A stretch of DNA of 64,000 nt from Pseudodesulfovibrio cashew (GTDB taxonomy: Bacteria > Desulfobacterota > Desulfovibrionia > Desulfovibrionales > Desulfovibrionaceae). This document shows, in pieces, positions 46,603 to 54,595 of the stretch. The stretch's first letter is position 1; each line of letters starts with the position of its first letter. Position numbers and translations under genes: made by a program. Location of the stretch: positions 2,209,501 through 2,273,500 of the forward strand of contig NZ_CP046400.1 in the NCBI RefSeq assembly GCF_009762795.1, given 5' to 3'. Below the pieces are notes generated by a model, which did no database searches, was not told where the DNA came from, and saw only the letters and a program-made list of their open reading frames with translations.

Positions 46603-49600
46603 TATTTATCCCCTTCCTTCCACTTGCGCAGGTTGACCATGAACGCCTTGTATTCGGGAATACCGGTGTTCGGATCGCCAACGTTGGGTGTTACAATGTT
46701 TGCGGAGTCGCCACCGTCGACAGGCATTACCCAGCCGTAGTGCCAGGGCATGCCCACCATATGAACGTCATTGCCGTCGATCTTGTACGGCTGGATGCGT
46801 TCGGTGACCATTGCGATTGCCCATAGGGAACCACGGACGCTTTCGATGGTGACTTTTTCACCGTTCTTGATGCCGCGAAGTTCAGCCAGTTGCGGGCTGA
46901 TCTCGACAAACATCTGCGGTTCGGCTTCCACCAGCCAGTCGCACCAGCGGGTCATGGACCCTGTCTGCCAGTGCTCGGTCAGGCGGTAGGTGGTACCGAC
47001 GAACGGGTAGCGCGGATCGCAAACAGCCTTCTCTTCTCCCTTGATCTGAACCGCAGTCGGGTTGTGGAGCGTGCTCGAGAAGGGATGTTCTTTGACGGGA
47101 CATTCCAAGGGCTCGTAGTACTCGGGCAGCGGTCCATCAGCGCGGCCGGGGCCAAAGAGCTGGCCGAAGCCGTGCTTGCGCATGATGAACGGATGCTTGG
47201 TGCCGGGAGCCCAGCCGCCGTCGGGAACGTCGCCTTCCCATTTCTTGCCGTTCCATTCGATAACGGTTCGTTCCGGGTTCCAGGGCTTGCCCTGTAAATC
47301 GACGGATGCCCTGTTGTAGAGGATGCGTCGGTTGACGGGCCAGCACCAGGTCCAGTTCGGGAACAAGCCGATCTTCTCCTGCAGAGGAGTCTGAGCGGCG
47401 TTGTGGCGTTCGGCCTTGTTCTCCGTGTCACTCACGGAGTTGCAGTAGAGCCAGTTGCCGGATGTGGTGGAGCCGTCGTCCTGGAGGTAGGCAAAGCTCG
47501 GGACCTGCTGTCCCTTCTTGAACTCCTTGCCCTTGATCACAGTGTCCTTGGTGAACCAGCCGTTGATGAGCCTTGCAGTCTGCTGTGCGCTGAACTCCAT
47601 GTGACCATGGTCATTCTTCACACACATATTTTCAAAGCTCAGGCGGGTGATCGGTTCGGGGTAGGCTCCGCCTTCTTTCTCATACAGTTCGACCATCTCT
47701 TCCCACAGTTCGTGGAAGTAGTGGCCGTCGGTGAGCACGCCGTCTTTGGGTTCCGGACCGGCATAGCGCCACTGCATCCAGCGGCCGGAGTTGGAAACCG
47801 AGCCTTCCTTTTCGATTGCGGTGGCGCAAGGAATGAAGAAGGTTTCGGTCTTGACCTTGCTCGGGTCCATTCCGGGACCTTTCCAGAAGCTGGAGGTTTC
47901 GCAGTCAAAGACGTTGACGTTCACCATCCAGTCGAGCTGGGCAATGGCCTTGCGGGTTTTCACGGAGTCGGAGCTGGAACATGCAGGGTTCATTCCCCAG
48001 ATCCATGCGCCGGTGAATCCGCCATTGTACATGCGATCAATGAGCGGAATCCAGGAGTACTCGCTTGCCTTGTGGTTTTCCAACTTGGGCAGGTAGCTGT
48101 AGGCGTCCTTCGGATCGTCATCGGAGTACATGGCCTTGATCAGGCTGGCCGAGTACTTGGGATAGTTCTGCCACCAGTTCGCACTCATCGGGTCCTTGGT
48201 CACGGGCGCGAACTTCTTGTTGTACTGGTCAAGCGTGTCCAGTCCGGCAAGGGGGGTCGCGATGTATCCCGGGAGGATGTGGTAGAGGAGGGCGTAGTCG
48301 GTGGAGCCCTGAACGTTGCACTCGCCGCGCAGCGCGTTGACGCCGCCGCCGGCGATGCCGATGTTGCCGAGCAGGAGCTGGATCATGGCCATGGCGCGGA
48401 TGTTCTGCACGCCTACGGAGTGCTGAGTCCAGCCCATCGCATACATGATGGTGCCTGCTTTTTTCGCAGTACCCGTCGCGGAATACAACTCGTAGAGTTC
48501 GGTCAGTTCTTCGGGAGAGATACCCGACATTCTTGAGACCTTGTCCAGCGTATACCGTTCGTAGTGCTTCTTCACGATCTGGAAGACGCAACGCGGGTGT
48601 TGCAGGGATTTGTCCATCTTGGGGACGCCGTTGGCGTCGTTTTCGAATGCCCACTTTGACTTGTCATAAGAGGCAGTCTTCGGATCAAACCCGGAGAAGA
48701 GGCCATCCTCGAATCCGTAATCCTTGCCAACGATGAAAGACGCGTTGGTGTAATCACGCATGTAATCGAGGAAATAGCGCTTATTATCGATAATAAACTT
48801 AATCATACCGCCGAGAACGGCGATATCAGAGCCGGAACGAAGCGCATAGTACTTGTCGGAACGTGCGGACGTACGAGTGTACCGCGGATCAACATGGATG
48901 ATCTTTCCGCCCTTGGCTTGCGCTTTCAATGCCCATTTGAAGGAAATGGGATGGTTTTCGGCAGCATTGCTGCCCATAATCAAAATACAATCACTGTTCT
49001 GTAAATCATTCCAGTGGTTGGTCATCGCACCGCGTCCGAACGACTCTCCCAGAGCCGCAACAGTTGCGCTGTGTCAGATACGAGCCTGATGTTCGAGGTA
49101 TACGATTCCCTGGGCACGCATGAATGCGTGCATTGCGTAACACTCTTCGTTGTCCAGCGCTGCGGAGCCGAGGGAGGCTACGCCCATGTTGCGGTTGACA
49201 ACCTGACCTTTGTCGTTCTTTTCCTGGAAGGATTTATCACGGGATTCTTTTGCAAGCTTGGCGATGCGTTTTTTGCACCAGTCCCAGCTTTTTTCTTCCC
49301 ATTCTCCGGAGTAGGGGGCGCGGTACAGGCACTTGCCGGTACGCAGCTTGTTTTCGGTCATCTGGATGGAGCTTGCGCCCTTTGCACAGAGAGAGCCTTC
49401 GTTGATGGGGTGGTCGGGGTTACCTTCCACGTTGATGGCTCTTTTGGTCTCCAAAGAAGTAGTGACTACCAACCCGCAACCAACAGAGCAGTAGGCACAG
49501 ACAGAAGTCGTTTCCTTGCTCCATTCGGGTTTCATTTGGGCAATCTTTGCGACCGCTGATTTCTTGCATCCCGCACCGAGGCCGGAAAAGGCCACGCTAA

Positions 49601-49649
49601 GAGCGGTTGCTGAAGACAGCTTCACAAAGTCACGGCGATTAAGTTTCAT
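46602..49649 (-). CDS. fdhA: periplasmic formate dehydrogenase catalytic subunit, selenocysteine type
   Basis: One gene of 1016 codons that looks split because an in-frame TGA occurs at 49074-49076 (codon 192). The TGA stands exactly where the paralogue at 4850 has Cys192, in EHQARI-x-HSATVAALGESFGRGAMTNHW, so it encodes selenocysteine and the product is 1015 residues. A Tat signal (NRRDFVKLSS) and [4Fe-4S] Cys51, Cys54 and Cys58 are present. The frame stays open on both sides with no frameshift. It oxidises formate with a Mo or W bis-MGD centre. Needs SelA, SelB, SelC and SelD from elsewhere in the genome. Confidence 0.93.
49042..49076 (-). promoter_or_regulatory. selenocysteine TGA codon with SECIS-like hairpin
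   Basis: The recoded TGA is at 49074-49076. Just after it on the minus strand, nucleotides 18-32 form GGCTCT-GGG-AGAGTC (49042-49056; six pairs with one G:U and G residues in the loop), at the distance expected for the SelB-binding apical loop of bacterial SECIS elements. A competing small stem CGCAA-CTG-TTGCG lies between. Folding was done by eye only. Confidence 0.7.
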
Positions 49650-49670
49650 TCCGTAATCCTTGATGTGTTG

Positions 49671-49901
49671 TTATCGTCCACGAATCTCACAGCCGAGCAC
49701 TGTAAGGAGCCTGTAACCGGAGAGCGCCACAGGAGGCTCATGAAGAGCCATGTCGTCGCCAAAAGAGGCTGGAGCCCAGGTTACGACCTGGACATGCAGC
49801 GTTTCGGCATACTCCTCACACGCTTCAAGAGACACACCAAGCCCTCCAAAAGGAAGATCAGCTGTGCTCCGCGCTGTTGTGGGTTTTTCGTCGAGTGCCA
49901 T
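49671..49901 (-). CDS. small conserved leader protein of Sec formate dehydrogenase operon, unknown function
   Basis: A 76-residue frame from ATG 49901 with a strong RBS (GGAGG, 6-7 bases before), ending 21 bases before fdhA. It parallels the 72-residue leader gene at 4609-4827 in the Cys operon: PF.GLG (17-22), Ala27, and the C-terminal block PV...GY.L...LG.E.R (57-74), all with matching spacing; the middle is variable with a five-residue length difference. No signal peptide, membrane helix or Tat motif. I know no named family with this pattern. Conservation in both operons argues that it is a real protein. Confidence 0.6.
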   Translation of the reverse strand: MALDEKPTTARSTADLPFGGLGVSLEACEEYAETLHVQVVTWAPASFGDDMALHEPPVALSGYRLLTVLGCEIRGR

Positions 49902-50285
49902 ACTGCACCTCCATAACCATTGCTTTCGCACTCCATGTGCGAAAGGCATTGATGGATATGAAGAATTCGGGAGGGCGGCAAAGGGAAACGACTTTCCCGA
50001 GGTTAAGCACTATCTTTTGTTGTGCTTAACCCGACGTGATGTCTGGGTTCTTTGGAGTAAGCATTTGGAGGGGGATGGGAGGTTGAGGAAGCTGATTGAA
50101 TTGGCGTGGGGTGGATTCGCTCTGGCAATCGCTTCGGACGCACCGCAGGGAAAGGATTTTCCCTGCTATCGACCAAGGCATCGCCAATTGTCTCGTCTCC
50201 GGCGCCTGGATTCGTAGTGCCTTTTTTCGAGTTATCCGTTGTGGGAAAGGCTCAGGTCCGATTCAATTGCAACCGGAGGCACTGG
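49902..50285. other. intergenic region upstream of the Sec formate dehydrogenase operon
   Basis: About 380 bases. It contains the promoter side of the fdh operon, the inverted repeat at 50001-50031 listed separately, and a GGGAAA-CGAC-TTTCCC hairpin at 49983-49998. No gene is supported in the rest. Confidence 0.4.
50001..50031 (-). promoter_or_regulatory. 10-bp inverted repeat upstream of the Sec fdh operon
   Basis: GGTTAAGCAC-N11-GTGCTTAACC, a perfect dyad about 100 bases upstream of the leader gene start. The arm-to-arm spacing (21 bases, two helical turns) suits a dimeric regulator. No T tract is present, so a terminator is unlikely. Confidence 0.5.
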
Positions 50286-50792
50286 TTACCCTTTTTGTCC
50301 TTTAAACAAAGGATTCCTGTTCATGGGGCACACTTCGACCTGGCATTTCTTGCAGATGCGGCCCACCAGTCCAAGGGTAAACCCGGCGTTCAAAGCAAGG
50401 TAGATCACGAGCAGTGTGGTATCCGCGGCAAGCCAGTATATGGGGATGCCTGCGGTCCCTAGTACGGCAAACAGGACGATGAGCAACTCGCCTGTGCTGA
50501 GTGCGCCCTTTTTGGGAATGACGAAGTTTTTTACCAGTGATGCCGGCACGAACAGGCAGTCGTCGGCAACGAAAAGATGCGGACAGCGAGAACAGACGGT
50601 ATGGCGCATGAGCATGAAATAGCTGATCAGTGCATATGCCACATACGCCACGGCCAGCACCAGGCTTGTCTTGGCAATGCCATATGCCCCCAGAAGGGCG
50701 GACACATAGAAGAGTGTCCGCAGGATCAGTTTTTCTCCCGAGCCGAAAGTGCAAACATTCTCGCAGGAGATGTGGGATGGCTTCTTATCCAT
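50286..50792 (-). CDS. unknown membrane protein with Cys pairs
   Basis: 168 residues with about four membrane helices in two pairs (about 25-62 and 100-142). Cys-rich segments flank them: SCENVC near the N-terminus, CSRCPHLFVADDC in the middle loop and CKKCQVEVCPMN at the C-terminus, suggesting metal or cluster binding on the cytoplasmic face. I do not recognise the family. It is the last of three minus-strand genes (TetR, ABC1 kinase-like, this one), 28 bases after the ABC1 gene. Confidence 0.6.
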   Translation of the reverse strand: MDKKPSHISCENVCTFGSGEKLILRTLFYVSALLGAYGIAKTSLVLAVAYVAYALISYFMLMRHTVCSRCPHLFVADDCLFVPASLVKNFVIPKKGALSTGELLIVLFAVLGTAGIPIYWLAADTTLLVIYLALNAGFTLGLVGRICKKCQVEVCPMNRNPLFKGQKG

Positions 50793-50820
50793 GATGGTTG
50801 CTCCTTCTGATGTTTTTTAC

Positions 50821-52119
50821 TTAGCATTCGTATTGATTATGTAGTGAAATCCGGCATTTAAGCTGCTCGAAAATGCGCATGAGGCCGTATCGGGTTCGAT
50901 CGAGGAAGAGGATATCGGGGTTCATGATGAAATACTTGCGGTACTTGAACATGGAGCGGATAGCCTCTTTGCCTTCCTTGATATATGCGGGGTGGGCATT
51001 GAAGTCGAAGTACTCTTCTTCGAACATGCGCCCAAGCCACTTGCCGAAGGTGTAGGCGCATTCGTGGATGGCCTCTTCCGTCTTTCGGTCGAGGTCCCCG
51101 TTGACCATTTCCATCTCTCTCAGGGCTTCGAAATATTTTTCCTTGGATCCCTGCATGATAATCTTGGGCAGCCGCTGGTACTGCCGGACGAAATCGGGTG
51201 TGAAACGTTTTATGCAGCCAAAATCAACCAGGCCGATGGTCAGATCTTCACCAATGAGGTAGTTCCCCGGGTTTGGATCGGCATGGATGCAATTCAGTTC
51301 ATAGAAACTGTGCAGAAAGATGTTGTTGAGATCTTGGGCCACCGAATCACGGGCCTCTTGAGATGGGCCAGTTGCAAGCCAGTGGTTCAGTGCCTGTCCC
51401 TCCAGAAAAGACATACATAGGACGCTCTCTGTGCAGAGGTCTTCGTGGACCTGCGGCATTCTGACGTCTTCCAGGCACAGATTGTCGTGGAAGAAGCGGA
51501 TGTTCGCGGCCTCTGCCAGGTAGTCGGTTTCCTCGATGAGCCGGTTTTGGATTTCATGTATGGCCGGTTCCAAGGCCTTGTTGCCGGCAAAGGGCTTCAA
51601 CAATCCGCGCAAGAGTCGGATGTCATCCCAAATCGTTCGGCGAATGGCAGGGTATTGAATCTTCAGAGCAAGCGGTTTGCGGTCAAAGCTCATGGCCCGG
51701 TGGACCTGTCCGAGGCTTGCTGCGGCAAAGGCCGTGGAGTCGAACGAGGCGAACACCTTCTCGGGTTGCTCACCATACGCGGTGGATAGGACCTTGCGGG
51801 CCAGGGACCGGTTCATGGGTGGGACGTCCGTGTAGGACTTCTCCAGTTCCCGCCTTATCTCCGGCGGGAAGATGTCCAGTTCCAGGCTCAGCATCTGGGC
51901 GATCTTGAGGGCCGTTCCCTTGAGGCGGCACAAACCCGCGAACAGATCCTCCGCGCACTTTTCTGACATTGATCGCCGCGCTTCGTCCCTGTCCTCCGCC
52001 GCAATAAATGGTTTCCTTGCGGTGTACTTGAGGTAGTTCCCACCTATGCGCGCGGCCGTGCCGCCGTATGCGATTCCCCGGGCGAGGCGTCCCTTGGGCG
52101 TTTCATCGCGTGACGTCAT
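50821..52119 (-). CDS. ABC1/UbiB-type atypical kinase
   Basis: 432 residues of the ABC1/ADCK/UbiB family. Hallmarks: the Ala-rich nucleotide loop AAAS at 132-135, Lys153 in LALKIQYP, the HADPNPGN catalytic segment and the metal Asp in LVDFGCIKRF. The family KxGQ motif reads KIAQ (72-75), a Gly-to-Ala change. In quinone-making bacteria UbiB helps ubiquinone synthesis, but ubiquinone is not expected in this organism, so the role may be in another lipid pathway. Its start overlaps the end of the TetR gene, so the pair is cotranscribed. Confidence 0.82.
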   Translation of the reverse strand: MTSRDETPKGRLARGIAYGGTAARIGGNYLKYTARKPFIAAEDRDEARRSMSEKCAEDLFAGLCRLKGTALKIAQMLSLELDIFPPEIRRELEKSYTDVPPMNRSLARKVLSTAYGEQPEKVFASFDSTAFAAASLGQVHRAMSFDRKPLALKIQYPAIRRTIWDDIRLLRGLLKPFAGNKALEPAIHEIQNRLIEETDYLAEAANIRFFHDNLCLEDVRMPQVHEDLCTESVLCMSFLEGQALNHWLATGPSQEARDSVAQDLNNIFLHSFYELNCIHADPNPGNYLIGEDLTIGLVDFGCIKRFTPDFVRQYQRLPKIIMQGSKEKYFEALREMEMVNGDLDRKTEEAIHECAYTFGKWLGRMFEEEYFDFNAHPAYIKEGKEAIRSMFKYRKYFIMNPDILFLDRTRYGLMRIFEQLKCRISLHNQYEC

Positions 52120-52843
52120 GGCTCATGAACTCGTCTTTAAGGCGATTGAATGTGTCCCGCTCTTCCATGATCATTTCGACCCGACTCAGGATGTGGGACT
52201 TGAACATGAACGAAGCCAGACTGGTGATCTTGTCCAGTACTCCAGCCTTGAGCATGGTGTAGCCCAGGTCGAGACTTTTATCGATGAACACGGTCGTGTT
52301 CGTGAATTGCTCGGAATCGTCCCTGAGCCAATATAGCGTCACAGCCACGAAATAGTCCCAGATGCAGTGATAGACCAGTTCCTTGAGCATCAGGTCAGGC
52401 AGCTCACCGGATTCGACCGCTGCTTCGAATTGCTCCTTTACGATATCCAGAAAGCGCGAGCGGATGGCCCGCATCCCCTTGTCCACAGGGATTGGACGGA
52501 AAAAGACAGAGGAAAAGGTCTCGTCAACGAATTCCCGATCACCGAGATAGCCTTCCAGAATGGTCTCCATCAGCAACTGGAGGCGTTCGCGAAGGTCAAA
52601 CTGATCGTAGTCTTCCACCTTTGCCATCGACCTCTCCGCTGTGTCCAGGGCCTCCGAGTAATACCCGTGTATCAAGGATTCCTTGGTGGGGAAGTAGTTG
52701 TATATGGTCGCATCCCCTATCCCTGCCTTTCGGGCCACGGCCCGCATGGTCATGGATCGATACCCCTTCTCAATCATCAAATCCACGGCGGCGTCCAAAA
52801 TGGCCCGTCTGTTTTCAGCTTTTTGTTTTACCCCGATCTTCAT
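52103..52843 (-). CDS. TetR family transcriptional regulator
   Basis: 246 residues. The N-terminal helix-turn-helix is typical: RRAILDAAVDLMIEKGYRSMTMRAVARKAGIGDATIYNYFPTKESL, followed by a helical ligand domain. It is the first gene of the operon with the ABC1 kinase and the membrane protein and probably represses it; an AATCAT-N5-ATGATT repeat just upstream is a candidate operator. The ligand is unknown but is likely a hydrophobic compound, as usual in the family. Confidence 0.88.
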   Translation of the reverse strand: MKIGVKQKAENRRAILDAAVDLMIEKGYRSMTMRAVARKAGIGDATIYNYFPTKESLIHGYYSEALDTAERSMAKVEDYDQFDLRERLQLLMETILEGYLGDREFVDETFSSVFFRPIPVDKGMRAIRSRFLDIVKEQFEAAVESGELPDLMLKELVYHCIWDYFVAVTLYWLRDDSEQFTNTTVFIDKSLDLGYTMLKAGVLDKITSLASFMFKSHILSRVEMIMEERDTFNRLKDEFMSHDVTR

Positions 52844-52869
52844 TGCGAACCTCGTTTGCTATCTATTAA

Positions 52870-52886
52870 AATCATTTTTTATGATT
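52870..52886 (-). promoter_or_regulatory. candidate TetR operator
   Basis: AATCAT-TTTTT-ATGATT, a perfect 6-bp inverted repeat about 27 bases upstream of the tetR start, in an AT-rich stretch that probably includes the promoter. Confidence 0.5.
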
Positions 52887-53120
52887 TTTATGTATAGCAA
52901 TTTCACAATAGGGTCAACCCGGTTCTGCCGTTGTCGAGAATTCTTCACAAAGAACGCCAGGAGAGCCTGCCTTTGGCTGGGAATGTCGAGATGTAGTAAA
53001 GACCTTGGTCGTCTGGTGGGGGGGCGGTGTGGCTAAGATGGGGTGTCTATGATGACGAAATTATTGGGTTAAGAAAATCAGTCCGATTTCTCCGAATCGA
53101 TTCGGTGCCCATCGAAGTGA

Positions 53121-53160
53121 AAAGTAAAAGCCCCGCAATGACATGAGTCGTTGCGGGGCT
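53121..53160 (-). terminator. terminator of the dms-like operon
   Basis: A 14-bp stem (AGCCCCGCAATGAC/GTCGTTGCGGGGCT, one G:U pair) with a 4-base loop; on the minus strand it is followed by TTTACTTTTC. Confidence 0.85.
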
Positions 53161-53229
53161 GGGCTGTCCTGAGAGCCAGGGGTGTAATTAAAGGGAGCGC
53201 TAACGATCCGCTCCATTTCTTATGGGTTC

Positions 53230-54021
53230 CTAATACAACCCGCCCATGTTGATCGCCGTGTGGAGCGTGTCGGCAAAGAATCCGGCACGGCCGATCAGTT
53301 CGCCGGCGAGGGCAAGGAACGGGAGCCAAACGGGGATGCTCTTCGTCTTCCAGATGACGGCCAGGCAGGCCGCCAGGATGCCGATGTGCGCCCAGTAGAA
53401 GCCTGAAGCGAACCAGGCTTCACCGGTCATGCGCATGACTGTCCCGCCGGAGGCCCAGACGCAGGGCGCGATCAGATAGAGGACGAGGCCGACCACGAGC
53501 GCACTGGTGAAGATGCGGGCCATGAGAGGCTGCCGTTCCGGGCTGGCGAACCACCCCCCGAACCCGGCACCGAGGATGACGGCGGAGGTCAGGAAGAAGG
53601 CGGCGGGCAGGGCGTTGTTCAGCGCGGGCAGTGCCGGGGGCGCATAGGTCATGCCTGCGGAGGAGATCAGGCCGAGGCCAAGGGCCGCGCCGATCCAGGC
53701 CGGGGCGGATTTGGCGGCGACTCCGGCAGAGAGCACGGCGATGGCGGCCACGCCCATGAAGAGGCCCGCGAAGAGCACCTCGCGGCTGAGCCAGGCGGTA
53801 CCAAGATGCACCAGCGCCCTGGGAGCGCCTGTCGGATGGCCGAGGTGAAACAGGGAACCGAGCAGGCCAAGGGCCATAAGCCCGGCGATCATGAGCCACT
53901 CCTTCCTGGCGTCGGTGTCCGGGGTGCCGGACACGGTGCGCACGGCGCGCATCATGGTCAGGCCGATGGCGGCCTGGGACAGGACGGTGAAAACGACAAG
54001 TGGGAATTCCATGGACTGCAT
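53230..54021 (-). CDS. dmsC: DmsC-like membrane anchor subunit
   Basis: 263 residues with about eight membrane helices, as in the DmsC anchor of DMSO reductase-type enzymes. Family blocks include GSLFHLGHP (with the conserved His), LSREVLFAGLF and WFASGFYWAHIG. The start at 54021 has GAGGAGG upstream and follows the dmsB stop by two bases. It anchors the catalytic and iron-sulfur subunits and passes electrons from menaquinol. Confidence 0.85.
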   Translation of the reverse strand: MQSMEFPLVVFTVLSQAAIGLTMMRAVRTVSGTPDTDARKEWLMIAGLMALGLLGSLFHLGHPTGAPRALVHLGTAWLSREVLFAGLFMGVAAIAVLSAGVAAKSAPAWIGAALGLGLISSAGMTYAPPALPALNNALPAAFFLTSAVILGAGFGGWFASPERQPLMARIFTSALVVGLVLYLIAPCVWASGGTVMRMTGEAWFASGFYWAHIGILAACLAVIWKTKSIPVWLPFLALAGELIGRAGFFADTLHTAINMGGLY

Positions 54022-54023
54022 GT

Positions 54024-54584
54024 CTACCTCCTCACCATCTTCGGCATTTTGGGCAGGATGAAGCGGGTAGACGGATTGAGCCGCTCCATTTTGGGATATC
54101 CCGCCGGGTATTGGATCTGGTTCGTCTGCTGCTTGGTCGCCAGATCGATCAATTGCAGGGCCTTGGTGGGGCAGGCCTGCACACAGGCCGGTTTCAGGTC
54201 CGCGTCGAGCCGTTCATGGCAGAGGCTGCATTTCTCGGCCCGCTTCTCCTCGGGGTTGTACTTGGGTGCACCGTAGGGACAGGATCGGATGCAGTTGCCG
54301 CAGCCGATGCATTTCTCCTGGTGATGGACGACCACGCCGTCCTCTTCACGCTTGGTGTAGGCGTTGACCGGGCATACGTTGAGACATTCCGGGTTTTCGC
54401 AGTGATTGCAGGACAGGGAAAGGAACGCACGCTCACGGTGCGGATAGATTTCCTCGGACAGGGGGTAGACCTGTCGCCAAACAACGCCTTCCACCTGGTG
54501 ATAGTAGTTCCGGCAGGCCATGGCGCAGGTGAAGCAGCCGATGCACAGCTCGGTATCAACCAAAAACGCGTATTGTTTTTTCAT
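54024..54584 (-). CDS. dmsB: DmsB-like four-cluster ferredoxin subunit
   Basis: I chose the ATG at 54584 (MKKQYAF) because the RBS AAGGAG is seven bases before it; an ATG at 54590 is too close to the RBS. 186 residues with four Cys groups: CIGCFTCAMAC, CNHCENPEC...C, CIGCGNCIRSCPYG and CSLCHERL...CVQACPT. It is the electron-transfer subunit between the membrane anchor and DmsA. Confidence 0.88.
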   Translation of the reverse strand: MKKQYAFLVDTELCIGCFTCAMACRNYYHQVEGVVWRQVYPLSEEIYPHRERAFLSLSCNHCENPECLNVCPVNAYTKREEDGVVVHHQEKCIGCGNCIRSCPYGAPKYNPEEKRAEKCSLCHERLDADLKPACVQACPTKALQLIDLATKQQTNQIQYPAGYPKMERLNPSTRFILPKMPKMVRR

Positions 54585-54595
54585 TGTCATACTCC

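Larger units (their letters stand above)
52844..53229. other. intergenic region between the dms and tetR operons
   Basis: About 390 bases. It contains the tetR promoter region with an AT-rich dyad (52870-52886) and the dms terminator (53121-53160). Nothing else is supported. Confidence 0.45.

Noticed and set aside
49074-49076. Stop codon splitting the second fdhA into two genes or a pseudogene
   Set aside because: The frame continues in register on both sides and the TGA lies exactly at the catalytic residue that is Cys in the paralogue, so it is a selenocysteine codon.
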